A DNA stretch of 11,890 nucleotides from ASMP01 sp041484115 (GTDB lineage Archaea; Nanobdellota; Nanobdellia; Pacearchaeales; GW2011-AR1), in the NCBI GenBank assembly GCA_041484115.1, contig JBGPHA010000014.1:1-11890 (forward strand), given 5' to 3'. This document shows, piece by piece, positions 5,571 through 10,969 of the stretch. The notes below the pieces were generated by a model. The model saw only the letters and a list, made by a program, of their open reading frames with translations. It made no database searches and had not been told where the DNA came from. The first letter of the stretch is position 1; every line of letters starts with the position of its first letter. The translations under genes and the position numbers were made by a program.

Positions 5571-5876
5571 CTATCTGTATTCCTCGATTGCATCAAGGAT
5601 TTTTTTTGCTTCATCCTCATCCAAACTAACATCTGTAAATATTTTATTTAAACTCTCTTGATTTTCAGGCATTATATCAATTACCTTAGAGATGTATTCT
5701 TGTTTTAATTTCATAAGTCCAAGGGAAGAAAGTTTCTCTCTCATTTTTTTTGCTTCATCAGGCTTTAATTTCACGAATTTTTTTATTAATTTTTTGATAT
5801 CCGCTTCGCTATCTTTTTTATCTTCTATATATTCCAAAGATTCTGCCATGCTCAATGGCTCTCTATATTTTATCAT
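5571..5876 (-). CDS. rpoF: RNA polymerase subunit Rpb4 (RpoF)
   Basis: A 101-residue archaeal Rpb4/RpoF, which forms the polymerase stalk with RpoE (Rpb7) and acts in initiation, elongation and RNA capture. Evidence: an N-terminal EPLSMAESLEYIED segment (the family's pvs.aEv.eiL motif), then a helical HRDC-like C-terminal half. That half includes KLKPDEAKKMREKLSSLGLMKLKQEYISKVIDIMPENQESLNKIF and ends DEDEAKKILDAIEEYR, matching the P.t.eelr.if......l..eel..Il..v..Y pattern. The ATG at 5876 overlaps the eL21 stop codon by 4 bases (ATGA), so translation is coupled. The eL21-Rpb4-DUF655 order is an archaeal hallmark and supports the call for a protein with low sequence conservation. Confidence 0.88.
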   Translation of the reverse strand: MIKYREPLSMAESLEYIEDKKDSEADIKKLIKKFVKLKPDEAKKMREKLSSLGLMKLKQEYISKVIDIMPENQESLNKIFTDVSLDEDEAKKILDAIEEYR

Positions 5877-6124
5877 TTTATTTTCTTTAAATGGATTGAT
5901 CCTATTATAAACTTTTTTTCTTTGTTATGATCCATGATTTTTACAATATATGCTCTACCGCGCTTTCCAGCCACAGTTCCAGTTCTTCCCTGTAGTCTTT
6001 CTGGAAAGCTTGCATCTATAGAATGTTCTCTTATTACAGCAATTCTGTCCCCCTCCTTCAGGTCTTGAAAGTACCTACTAAGCTGAATCTTTCCCCTTGT
6101 TCTTATCTTCTTTGTTTTGACCAT
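5873..6124 (-). CDS. rpl21e: Large ribosomal subunit protein eL21
   Basis: An 83-residue archaeal eL21. It shows RGKIQLSRYFQDLKEGDRIAVIREHSIDASFPERLQGRTGTVAGKRGRAYIVKIMDHNKEKKFIIGSIHLKKI. The SH3-like barrel motif with P.r..GrtG.V.gkrGraY.V is diagnostic. Length is slightly below the usual 95-100 because the N-terminus is short. It is the first gene of the block running to rpoD. A TATA box 25-26 bases upstream of the ATG implies a leaderless operon mRNA. Confidence 0.95.
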   Translation of the reverse strand: MVKTKKIRTRGKIQLSRYFQDLKEGDRIAVIREHSIDASFPERLQGRTGTVAGKRGRAYIVKIMDHNKEKKFIIGSIHLKKIK

Positions 6125-6144
6125 AAATTACTCAGAAATTTTCT

Positions 6145-6154
6145 CTTTAAAAAC
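6145..6154 (-). promoter_or_regulatory. TATA box for the eL21-to-uS11 operon
   Basis: Minus-strand GTTTTTAAAG, centred about 25 bases before the eL21 ATG at 6124. It sits in the 50-base gap after the zinc-ribbon gene and is the only promoter-like site ahead of six closely packed genes. Confidence 0.6.
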
Positions 6155-6174
6155 CTATCTTAAGAATTACGCGA

Positions 6175-6375
6175 TTAGAAACCCTTGTAATCCAATTTTT
6201 GGATTCCTATCGTGTTTGTAGAAACTAAATCTCCTTTTTCCCTGGCATCTTCCATTTTTTTTACTATAGTATTGAACATCTTTTTTCCCCATACCCCTAT
6301 CCCACATCTCTCACAGAAATCTATAACACTATTGTCATCCACTTCTTTTCCGCAATATATACATTTTTTAGTCAT
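6175..6375 (-). CDS. Small zinc-ribbon protein of unknown function
   Basis: A 66-residue protein with two CxxC pairs, Cys5/Cys8 (KCIYCGK) and Cys21/Cys24 (FCERCGI), spaced as in a treble-clef or zinc-ribbon fold. A GVWGKKMFNTIVKKMEDAREKGDL helix and a short tail follow. I recall similar small proteins from DPANN genomes but know of no function. Two starts are possible. The ATG at 6375 has GGTGA placed as a strong Shine-Dalgarno sequence. The ATG at 6399 (74 residues) lies just at the transcription start predicted from the TATA box at 6417-6425 and would be leaderless. I prefer 6375 because the ribosome site would otherwise have no purpose. It may be a nucleic-acid or protein-binding adapter; that is inference. 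Confidence 0.7.
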   Translation of the reverse strand: MTKKCIYCGKEVDDNSVIDFCERCGIGVWGKKMFNTIVKKMEDAREKGDLVSTNTIGIQKLDYKGF

Positions 6376-6416
6376 TTTCACCTTTTTATTTTTAGTCATG
6401 TTAAAAGAAAAAGGTA

Positions 6417-6425
6417 GTTTTTAAA
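6417..6425 (-). promoter_or_regulatory. TATA box for the zinc-ribbon gene
   Basis: Minus-strand AATTTAAAAAC-type element just after the stop of the 6431-7171 gene. It predicts transcription from about 6396, between the two candidate start codons of the zinc-ribbon gene. Confidence 0.45.
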
Positions 6426-6430
6426 TTTTC

Positions 6431-7171
6431 TTATACTTGTCGCTTTAATTTACTGAGGACTTGTGTTTCCAATCCTCCAATCCCCAAATCCTTTAACACA
6501 TTTGAGATTTGTTCTGAAGTGTATCCAACAGTTCCTTGCAAATTTTGCATTCCGAAACCATCCTTTACTCCGCGTAATCTGAGGCCATCATGGAGATCCA
6601 TTCCGTCTCCAAAAAGTACAGACCCATCAAGAAGACTCCTGAACCACATTTGTCTTGCAAATGGTTTATCTTTTAAACTAGCAAGCCAGATAGGCATTTT
6701 CTTTATCCCAAACTCTTTCAAAAATTGTCCATATTGTTCAGCAACTTCCCCAAAAGTATAATTTGTTATCTCATTTTTTCCAAATTCATTTGTCGGTATT
6801 TCTATTTCTTCCCCCTCTATTTTTAATGAATCAATCAATGCTTGCTCAACTTGCTCATCTGTTAAAAAATAATCTCCTCCTTCTCTATGATCTTGGGTAG
6901 CTTCCTTGGCATTTTCCATTATTAAAGAATTTCTAGTCAAAAATGCTCCTTTCTTTGGAACATAAACAAACATTTCTCTTGTTACATTTGAATTTTGTGA
7001 AATGTAGGAACTTGAACCTTGCTGGATTCTTAGCTTAGCATTTTGTGGCAAAGAAATAAGTTCGTAACCTTTTTCTGTCAAAGCTTCAAGTGCATCATCA
7101 AAAGGAGCATATACAATCGCAGATTCCATTCCTGCTGGTTTTATGTCAATTTGAACTTCTGGCTTTGTCAT
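6431..7171 (-). CDS. Cytosolic protein of unknown function
   Basis: A 246-residue protein I cannot assign. It has no signal peptide, no membrane segment and no Cys, so it is probably cytosolic and not a zinc protein. The N-terminal region has YAPFDDALEALTEKGYELISLPQNAKLRIQQG, resembling a small mixed fold. Then come REMFVYVPKKGAFLTRNSLIMENAKEATQDHREGGDYFLT, an acidic segment with EQVEQALIDSLKIEGEEIEIPTNEFG, the aromatic MPIWLASLKDKPFARQMWFRSLLDGSVLFGDGMDLHDGLRLRGV, and a C-terminal helix ending KLKRQV. The REGGDYFLTDEQVEQAL stretch suggests a defined enzyme-like or adapter domain, but I see no known catalytic motif. A TATA box 26 bases before the ATG implies a leaderless single-gene transcript. 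It lies downstream of the ABC permease, but the 76-base gap and own promoter argue against shared function. Confidence 0.75.
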   Translation of the reverse strand: MTKPEVQIDIKPAGMESAIVYAPFDDALEALTEKGYELISLPQNAKLRIQQGSSSYISQNSNVTREMFVYVPKKGAFLTRNSLIMENAKEATQDHREGGDYFLTDEQVEQALIDSLKIEGEEIEIPTNEFGKNEITNYTFGEVAEQYGQFLKEFGIKKMPIWLASLKDKPFARQMWFRSLLDGSVLFGDGMDLHDGLRLRGVKDGFGMQNLQGTVGYTSEQISNVLKDLGIGGLETQVLSKLKRQV

Positions 7172-7190
7172 AATTTTTTCAGAAATCTAA

Positions 7191-7201
7191 TATTTTTAAA
7201 C
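7191..7201 (-). promoter_or_regulatory. TATA box for the unknown cytosolic protein
   Basis: Minus-strand GTTTAAAAATA, centred 26 bases before the ATG at 7171. The geometry fits a leaderless transcript separate from the upstream permease. Confidence 0.6.
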
Positions 7202-7247
7202 TTTCTCATATTTCAAACCAAATAAAAATTTGGTAAAAATACAGATC

Positions 7248-8462
7248 TTATTCGTAACGCAAAGCATCAGCAGGTTTCAATCTTGCTGCTTGCATCGCAG
7301 GAAGAACCCCTGAGCCAGCACCGATTATGAATGAGAAGAATAAAGCTCCAAGTATTAAAGGAAGGCCAAAGACAGCTGTCAGATAAGGAGTTCCAAGCTG
7401 TACTGTCGCAACGTATTCAACACCTTTTCCTATTCCAACACCAAGAAGAATACCTATTGCTCCTCCAACAAGTCCAAGAAGTCCTGATTCTATCAAAAAT
7501 ATGAGAAAGATATGGCTATTTTTTGCCCCAATCGCTTTCATTATTCCTATCTCTTTAGTTCTTTCAAGAACAGAAGTATACATAGTGTTCATTATTCCTA
7601 TGCCTCCTACAATAAGAGAAATTGCAGCTATTCCAACAAAAACAGCCTGAACTACTGAAAAAATATTGGTGAAAGTCTCAAGGAGTTGGGAAAAAGACTG
7701 TACAGAGAAAGTTTCCTGTCCGACTTTTTCTTTTTTTTCTTTTCTTAATGCTGTCTTTATGCTGTCTGCAACTTGATTAGGATTGAATCCCACATCTGTT
7801 TTAGCAACAATTATTCCTTCATCATTTCCTGTATTGAACAATTCTGTAAAAGTTGCTTTTTGTATATAGACAGAATTATCATCTCCTGAATTCCCTTGTT
7901 TTTTTAAAACCCCTATAACTTCAAATTGCCTCCCTTTAATTTCTATCTTGCTTCCTACTGAAATTGGCTTATTCCAAAGATCACCGAATATATGGTTATA
8001 ACCAACAACCACTTTTGAAGTATCGCTGTCTTTTAACTGCCTACCTTCTATAACTTTTAATGAGTCTATATTTCCGAAAATTTTAAGATATCTTTCATTT
8101 ATCCCATTTGCAACTACTATCTGTTGCTCTTTCTTATTTACAGCAACTGTTGTTCTTGTTATTGCTCCCTCTGCATCCTTCACCCCTGAAATCTTTCTCA
8201 CTGTTTCCAGATCTTTTTGATTGAGAATAAGTTCTTGTTCTGTAACAGATCCAGGAGGTGCAAAGACTCTTGGTTGTATTAATATCTTGTCTCCTCCAAC
8301 CTGCTGGAATTGATTATTGATAAATCCCTGAAGACCTTGTCCTAATGATATAAGAGAGACAACAGCTGCAATTCCTATAAAAATTCCAAGAATTGTAAGC
8401 CAACTTCGCAAACCCCTATGTCTTAAATTTCCTAATGAAAGATAAAAATAATCTTTTAGCAT
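7248..8462 (-). CDS. MacB/FtsX-type ABC transporter permease
   Basis: A 404-residue type VII (MacB/LolC/FtsX) permease. In order: a cytoplasmic N-terminal helix with LSLGNLRHRGLRSWLTILGIFIGIAAVVSLISLG (TM1 about residues 20-43); an extracytoplasmic MacB_PCD-type domain (about 45-265); TM2 (about 270-298, VGIAAISLIVGGIGIMN); a cytoplasmic ERTKEIGIMKAIGAKN coupling helix; TM3 (about 320-350); TM4 (about 365-390); and the conserved end PAMQAARLKPADALRYE. All family landmarks are present at full length. These permeases do not carry substrate through a channel; they use ATP to drive movements of the outside domain (mechanotransmission). The start has a strong AGGAGG site enclosed in a hairpin. The gene follows the COG1361-like gene by 5 bases. 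The ATPase partner is encoded at 9432-10154. Confidence 0.93.
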   Translation of the reverse strand: MLKDYFYLSLGNLRHRGLRSWLTILGIFIGIAAVVSLISLGQGLQGFINNQFQQVGGDKILIQPRVFAPPGSVTEQELILNQKDLETVRKISGVKDAEGAITRTTVAVNKKEQQIVVANGINERYLKIFGNIDSLKVIEGRQLKDSDTSKVVVGYNHIFGDLWNKPISVGSKIEIKGRQFEVIGVLKKQGNSGDDNSVYIQKATFTELFNTGNDEGIIVAKTDVGFNPNQVADSIKTALRKEKKEKVGQETFSVQSFSQLLETFTNIFSVVQAVFVGIAAISLIVGGIGIMNTMYTSVLERTKEIGIMKAIGAKNSHIFLIFLIESGLLGLVGGAIGILLGVGIGKGVEYVATVQLGTPYLTAVFGLPLILGALFFSFIIGAGSGVLPAMQAARLKPADALRYE

Positions 8463-8478
8463 AGGAGTTACCTCCTAT
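8461..8478 (-). promoter_or_regulatory. Hairpin hiding the permease ribosome site, with upstream stop codon in the loop
   Basis: The minus strand reads ATAGGAG-GTAA-CTCCTAT, a perfect 7-bp stem with a GUAA (GNRA-type) tetraloop. The 5' arm plus the first loop base form the Shine-Dalgarno AGGAGG. The 3' arm runs into the first two bases of the permease ATG (8460-8462). The loop contains the TAA stop codon of the upstream COG1361-like gene. A ribosome finishing that gene would open the hairpin, so this looks like a translational coupling switch. Confidence 0.7.
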
Positions 8479-9370
8479 CTGTCTCTTCTTTTTTTTGCTT
8501 CCTTCTCTTTCTTATTCTTCTCCAGAAATACCAGATGATCAATATTATAACAACTGCAAGAAGATAAGTGAAAGTATTACTTTTGCTTACTAATCCAAGG
8601 CTCTTTGCCTGCTCAGGTGTGTAAACTTTTACAGGTATATTCACCATTTCTATTTGGTCTTGGTTCTCAAAATCTTTGTAAGATACCTGTGCAGAAAATA
8701 TAGGGGAAGTGCTCTTATATAGAACATCATAAGTTGCCGTATCTGAATCATCAGCGCTTATTGTTCCAATAAAAATCTTATCCTTGGAGAGAAGATCAAA
8801 ACCATTAGGAGATACTTGGACAGAAATAGCTTTGATTTCTCCAAGTCCTTTATTGATAATCTGTAGAGTAATCTGCCCTTTTTGGCCTTTGATTGCAGTA
8901 CCAGAAGTTTCGACTGCGAAGTCTAAATCAGTCTTTGCAGAAACTCTTAACCCGAAAGTTCCCCCTTGTGTGATAGTTATATTTGTTCCAGATTCTTGGT
9001 ATTTGACAGTATAAGGGATATTATAATCTCCAGGAGTTATTTCTGTAGAAGCTTTGAGTGTGAAAGTTGCTGAGTCATCATTTCCTTGATTTAAATCATC
9101 CAGGGTTTTTTCAGAACTTCCTATAACACTAAATGGAAGAGAAAAAACTGTTCCTGTAGGAGAAATATTGCTTAAGACGAGGGCAATAGAGATCCCTTCA
9201 ACATCAAAATTTCCATTGTTATTTACAGTTATTCTGACATTTCCCTGATCTCCTGGATAAATTGTTATATATTCTGCATTTACAGAAAGTGCAGATGCAG
9301 TTGAAGCAGAACTAAATATGTAAATAACAGCTAATACGGCTGTTATAAGGATTTTTTCTGTGTTTCTCAT
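8468..9370 (-). CDS. Secreted, C-terminally anchored COG1361-like protein
   Basis: A 300-residue surface protein. Residues about 6-20 form a signal peptide core (ILITAVLAVIYIFS) with a possible cleavage after ASA near residue 27. Two immunoglobulin-like or CARDB/NEW3-type beta domains follow. The first has ITIYPGDQGNVRITVNNNGNFDVEGISIALVL and ends near PYTVKYQ. The second has IKGQKGQITLQIINKGLGEIKAISVQV. A C-terminal membrane helix (about 266-283, YLLAVVIILIIWYFW) and a strongly basic tail (RRIRKRRKQKK) put the body outside the cell. This is the COG1361 (S-layer-like) layout that often accompanies archaeal LolD/MacB-type transporters. The frame opens at a TTG (9391), but the ATG at 9370 is preferred because the TATA box predicts transcription from about 9377. 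Confidence 0.82.
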   Translation of the reverse strand: MRNTEKILITAVLAVIYIFSSASTASALSVNAEYITIYPGDQGNVRITVNNNGNFDVEGISIALVLSNISPTGTVFSLPFSVIGSSEKTLDDLNQGNDDSATFTLKASTEITPGDYNIPYTVKYQESGTNITITQGGTFGLRVSAKTDLDFAVETSGTAIKGQKGQITLQIINKGLGEIKAISVQVSPNGFDLLSKDKIFIGTISADDSDTATYDVLYKSTSPIFSAQVSYKDFENQDQIEMVNIPVKVYTPEQAKSLGLVSKSNTFTYLLAVVIILIIWYFWRRIRKRRKQKKEETDRR

Positions 9371-9396
9371 TTTCTTAAAATCTCCTAACAACCTCT

Positions 9397-9407
9397 ACTT
9401 ATAAATC
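9397..9407 (-). promoter_or_regulatory. Internal TATA box before the COG1361-like gene
   Basis: Minus-strand GATTTATAAGT in the 61-base gap after the ATPase gene. It predicts transcription from about 9377, 7-8 bases before the ATG at 9370. The COG1361-like and permease genes could therefore be expressed without the ATPase. Confidence 0.5.
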
Positions 9408-9431
9408 TTTTCAAATGTAACTATTATAAAG

Positions 9432-10154
9432 TTAAAACTTCTTTAATAATTTCCACGCCTTTCCATATTTTTTCGTTACTTTTTCTATTTTCCCATCTTT
9501 AAGCCAGTAGATTTTCCTTGCATATTTTTCTGCAATCTCAGGGGCATGTGTGACAATTATTACTGTTTTTCCTTCATTGTTCAACTTTATCAGAAAGCTC
9601 ATTATCTTTGATTCTGTTTTTGAGTCAAGATTTCCTGTAGGTTCATCTGCAAGGATTACTTCTGGATTGTTTGCCAATGAACGAGCAATTGCAACCCTTT
9701 GTTGTTGTCCACCTGAAAGCTGGTTTGGATAATGATCCATCCTGTCTCCAAGATCCACCATCTGAAGAAGTTTTTCCGCTCTTTCCGCTCTTTCCTCTTC
9801 TGCAATACCTTGGAAAAGCATAGGAAGCATCACATTTCCTTTTGCAGTCAATGTAGGAACAAGATTGAATTGTTGAAAAATAAAACCTATTTTTTTGCCA
9901 CGAATCTGTGCAAGTTCTGATTCTTCAAGATGCTTTATATTTTGATTATCAAGAAAAATTTCTCCATGTGTCGCTAAATCCAGGCTTCCTGTCAGGTTCA
10001 TGCCAGTGCTCTTTCCAGAACCAGAAGGCCCCATTATTGCAACGAAATCTCCCTTCTCGATTGTAATATCAATTCCATCAAGAGCCTTTACTATGCTATC
10101 ACCCATTCTATAATGTTTAGAGACATTTTTTAGTTCTATTATTTTTTCTGCCAT
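9432..10154 (-). CDS. ABC transporter ATPase, LolD/MacB type
   Basis: A 240-residue ATPase that would power the permease at 7248-8462. Visible motifs: Walker A GPSGSGKST (residues 42-50), Q-loop FIFQQFNL (about 92-98), signature LSGGQQQRVAIARSL (146-160), Walker B VILADEPTGNLDS (166-178) and the switch histidine in VTHAPEI (203). The Q-loop context and ADEPTGNLDS are typical of the LolD/MacB/FtsE subgroup. The residues after Walker A read GMNLTGSLD where this subgroup usually has LLNxIGxLD, a small change near the nucleotide site. The C-terminus has an extra basic tail (KVTKKYGKAWKLLKKF), possibly membrane-facing. It is first in the set and divergent from rpoN, with 77 bases between their starts. 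Confidence 0.95.
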   Translation of the reverse strand: MAEKIIELKNVSKHYRMGDSIVKALDGIDITIEKGDFVAIMGPSGSGKSTGMNLTGSLDLATHGEIFLDNQNIKHLEESELAQIRGKKIGFIFQQFNLVPTLTAKGNVMLPMLFQGIAEEERAERAEKLLQMVDLGDRMDHYPNQLSGGQQQRVAIARSLANNPEVILADEPTGNLDSKTESKIMSFLIKLNNEGKTVIIVTHAPEIAEKYARKIYWLKDGKIEKVTKKYGKAWKLLKKF

Positions 10155-10174
10155 GTATCATCTGTGAAAGTTCT

Positions 10175-10185
10175 GTTTAAGAATA
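10175..10185 (-). promoter_or_regulatory. Possible TATA box for the ABC operon
   Basis: Minus-strand TATTCTTAAAC, centred about 25-26 bases before the ATG at 10154. A second candidate, GCTATAAT near 10192-10199, would give a leader of about 16 bases. Neither is a strong match, so the exact promoter is uncertain. Confidence 0.35.
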
Positions 10186-10200
10186 TTCCTATTATAGCAA

Positions 10201-10210
10201 GTTTTAAAAA
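10201..10210 (+). promoter_or_regulatory. TATA box for rpoN
   Basis: GTTTTAAAAA, centred 26 bases before the rpoN ATG and preceded by purine-rich AGCAA as a possible TFB recognition element. It fits a leaderless rpoN mRNA. Confidence 0.55.
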
Positions 10211-10231
10211 TAACCTTTAAGAGTTAATAAT

Positions 10232-10429
10232 ATGATAATTCCTGTACGTTGTTTTAGCTGCGGAAAGCCCATAGGCCACTTGTGGGAAGAATATAAGAGG
10301 CGTGTTTCTGCAGGAGAAAAACCCAAAAAAATTCTTGATGAGCTTGGTCTGGAAAGATTTTGTTGCAGATCGATGTTTCTTGGACAGGAAGATTACATAG
10401 AGCTTGTTGCAAAATTCAAGAAAGCTTAA
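10232..10429 (+). CDS. rpoN: DNA-directed RNA polymerase subunit N (Rpb10)
   Basis: A 65-residue archaeal RpoN/Rpb10, a small zinc-bound assembly subunit next to D and L. The start MIIPVRCFSCGKPIG is the invariant family N-terminus. The zinc ligands Cys7, Cys10, Cys44 and Cys45 (CxxC...CC) are all present. The middle WEEYKRRVSAGEKPKKILDELGLERFCCRSMFL matches the family at full length; the tail GQEDYIELVAKFKKA is more divergent. In many archaea rpoN follows uS9; here it is monocistronic, about 9 kb from uS9. It converges on 5S rRNA. A T-rich tract (ACTTTTTTAT) just after the stop codon probably ends transcription. Confidence 0.96.
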   Translation: MIIPVRCFSCGKPIGHLWEEYKRRVSAGEKPKKILDELGLERFCCRSMFLGQEDYIELVAKFKKA

Positions 10430-10434
10430 TTCTT

Positions 10435-10445
10435 ACTTTTTTATA
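10435..10445 (+). terminator. T-rich terminator after rpoN
   Basis: ACTTTTTTATA begins about 6 bases after the rpoN stop codon. Archaeal polymerase ends transcription at T-tracts, and the convergent 5S gene starts its 3' end about 20 bases further on. Confidence 0.45.
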
Positions 10446-10449
10446 TCTA

Positions 10450-10464
10450 AAGATAAAAAGAATA
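10450..10464 (-). terminator. T-rich terminator after 5S rRNA
   Basis: The minus strand reads ATTCTTTTTATCTTT directly after the 5S 3' end. It is a pyrimidine/T-tract of the kind archaeal polymerase uses to stop. Confidence 0.45.
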
Positions 10465-10466
10465 TG

Positions 10467-10580
<114 letters not shown>

Positions 10581-10600
10581 AAAAAAACAAGATATGAGGG

Positions 10601-10610
10601 TTTTATAAAC
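10601..10610 (-). promoter_or_regulatory. TATA box for 5S rRNA
   Basis: Minus-strand GTTTATAAAA, centred about 26 bases before the 5S 5' end (10580). Transcription would therefore begin at the mature end or next to it. Confidence 0.6.
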
Positions 10611-10611
10611 C

Positions 10612-10621
10612 TTTTTATATA
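10612..10621 (+). promoter_or_regulatory. TATA box for the tRNA-Leu(CAA)-tRNA-Arg unit
   Basis: TTTTTATATA, centred about 26 bases before the tRNA 5' end at 10643. It lies back to back with the 5S TATA box, the two centres being only about 11 bases apart. Confidence 0.55.
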
Positions 10622-10642
10622 CGAGAAAAGTGATAATTTTAT

Positions 10643-10726
10643 GCGGGCGTGCCGGAGCGGTCAAACGGGACAGACTCAAAATCTGTTGGCTTAGTGCCTA
10701 CGAAGGTTCGAATCCTTTCGCCCGCA
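10643..10726 (+). tRNA. tRNA-Leu, anticodon CAA
   Basis: A class II tRNA of 84 bases including A73. The acceptor stem GCGGGCG/CGCCCGC is perfect. The anticodon stem CAGA/TCTG (extended by A-T) encloses the loop CTCAAAA, giving CAA, which reads UUG. The variable arm is GGC-TTAGT-GCC and the T-arm is GAAGG-TTCGAAT-CCTTT (last pair G-T). No intron or encoded CCA is present. Large parts, including the whole variable arm, are identical to tRNA-Leu(AAG) at 2620, so the two probably descend from one gene. tRNA-Arg follows after 6 bases. Confidence 0.95.
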
Positions 10727-10732
10727 TAATAA

Positions 10733-10807
10733 GCCCGGGTAGCTCAGCCTGGATAGAGCGAAAGGTTCCTAACCTTTAGGTCGCAGGTTCAAATCCTGTC
10801 TCGGGCA
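10733..10807 (+). tRNA. tRNA-Arg, anticodon CCU
   Basis: A class I tRNA of 75 bases including A73. The acceptor stem is GCCCGGG/CTCGGGC with one G-U. The anticodon stem AAAGG/CCTTT encloses the loop TTCCTAA, so the anticodon is CCT, reading AGG. The T-arm is GCAGG-TTCAAAT-CCTGT. It has no encoded CCA and no intron. It lies 6 bases after tRNA-Leu(CAA) with no promoter of its own, so the two are probably cut from one precursor. A short TTTT follows. Confidence 0.95.
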
Positions 10808-10823
10808 TTTTCATATCACAAAC

Positions 10824-10832
10824 CTTTAAAAC
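10824..10832 (+). promoter_or_regulatory. Possible TATA box for tRNA-Gly
   Basis: CTTTAAAAC, centred about 28 bases before the tRNA-Gly 5' end. No other promoter-like site lies between here and secF, so it may drive both. Confidence 0.45.
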
Positions 10833-10855
10833 AAATCATTTTTTATACTATCGAA

Positions 10856-10944
10856 GCGCTGGTGGTTTAACGGTAGAATTTCTGCCTTCCACAAATATCT
10901 TTTGAAGAAAGCAGATGGTCCGGGTTCGACTCCCGGCCGGCGCA
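10856..10944 (+). tRNA. tRNA-Gly, anticodon UCC, with an 18-base intron
   Basis: A class I tRNA with an intron. The acceptor stem is GCGCTGG/CCGGCGC (one G-U), and the T-arm is CCGGG-TTCGACT-CCCGG. The anticodon stem TCTGC (10881-10885) pairs with GCAGA (10911-10915), and exon 1 of the loop reads CTTCCA (anticodon TCC at 10888-10890). The intron is 10892-10909, in the canonical place between positions 37 and 38. Exon CTTC pairs with intron GAAG to give the 4-bp centre of a bulge-helix-bulge, with 3-base bulges CAC and AAA cut after their second base, as archaeal splicing endonuclease requires. The inner helix is only about three A-U pairs. The spliced tRNA is 71 bases including A73. secF begins 25 bases after it. 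Confidence 0.93.
10892..10909 (+). other. tRNA-Gly intron
   Basis: An 18-base intron after position 37. Its GAAG (10904-10907) pairs with exon CTTC (10886-10889) to form the bulge-helix-bulge core. It holds no ORF or box C/D guide; it is close to the minimum size for this structure. Confidence 0.85.
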
Positions 10945-10969
10945 TTCAAAAATCCACAATAACCGAAAA

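Noticed and set aside
5387..5632. 81-residue minus-strand frame spanning the Rpb4/DUF655 junction
   Set aside because: Out of frame with both recognised genes on the same strand; a shadow.
9777..9805. Short tandem repeat of CTCTTTCCG type
   Set aside because: It lies inside the ATPase gene and only encodes the Glu/Arg/Ala-rich helix EEERAERAEK; no sign of a regulatory or mobile repeat.
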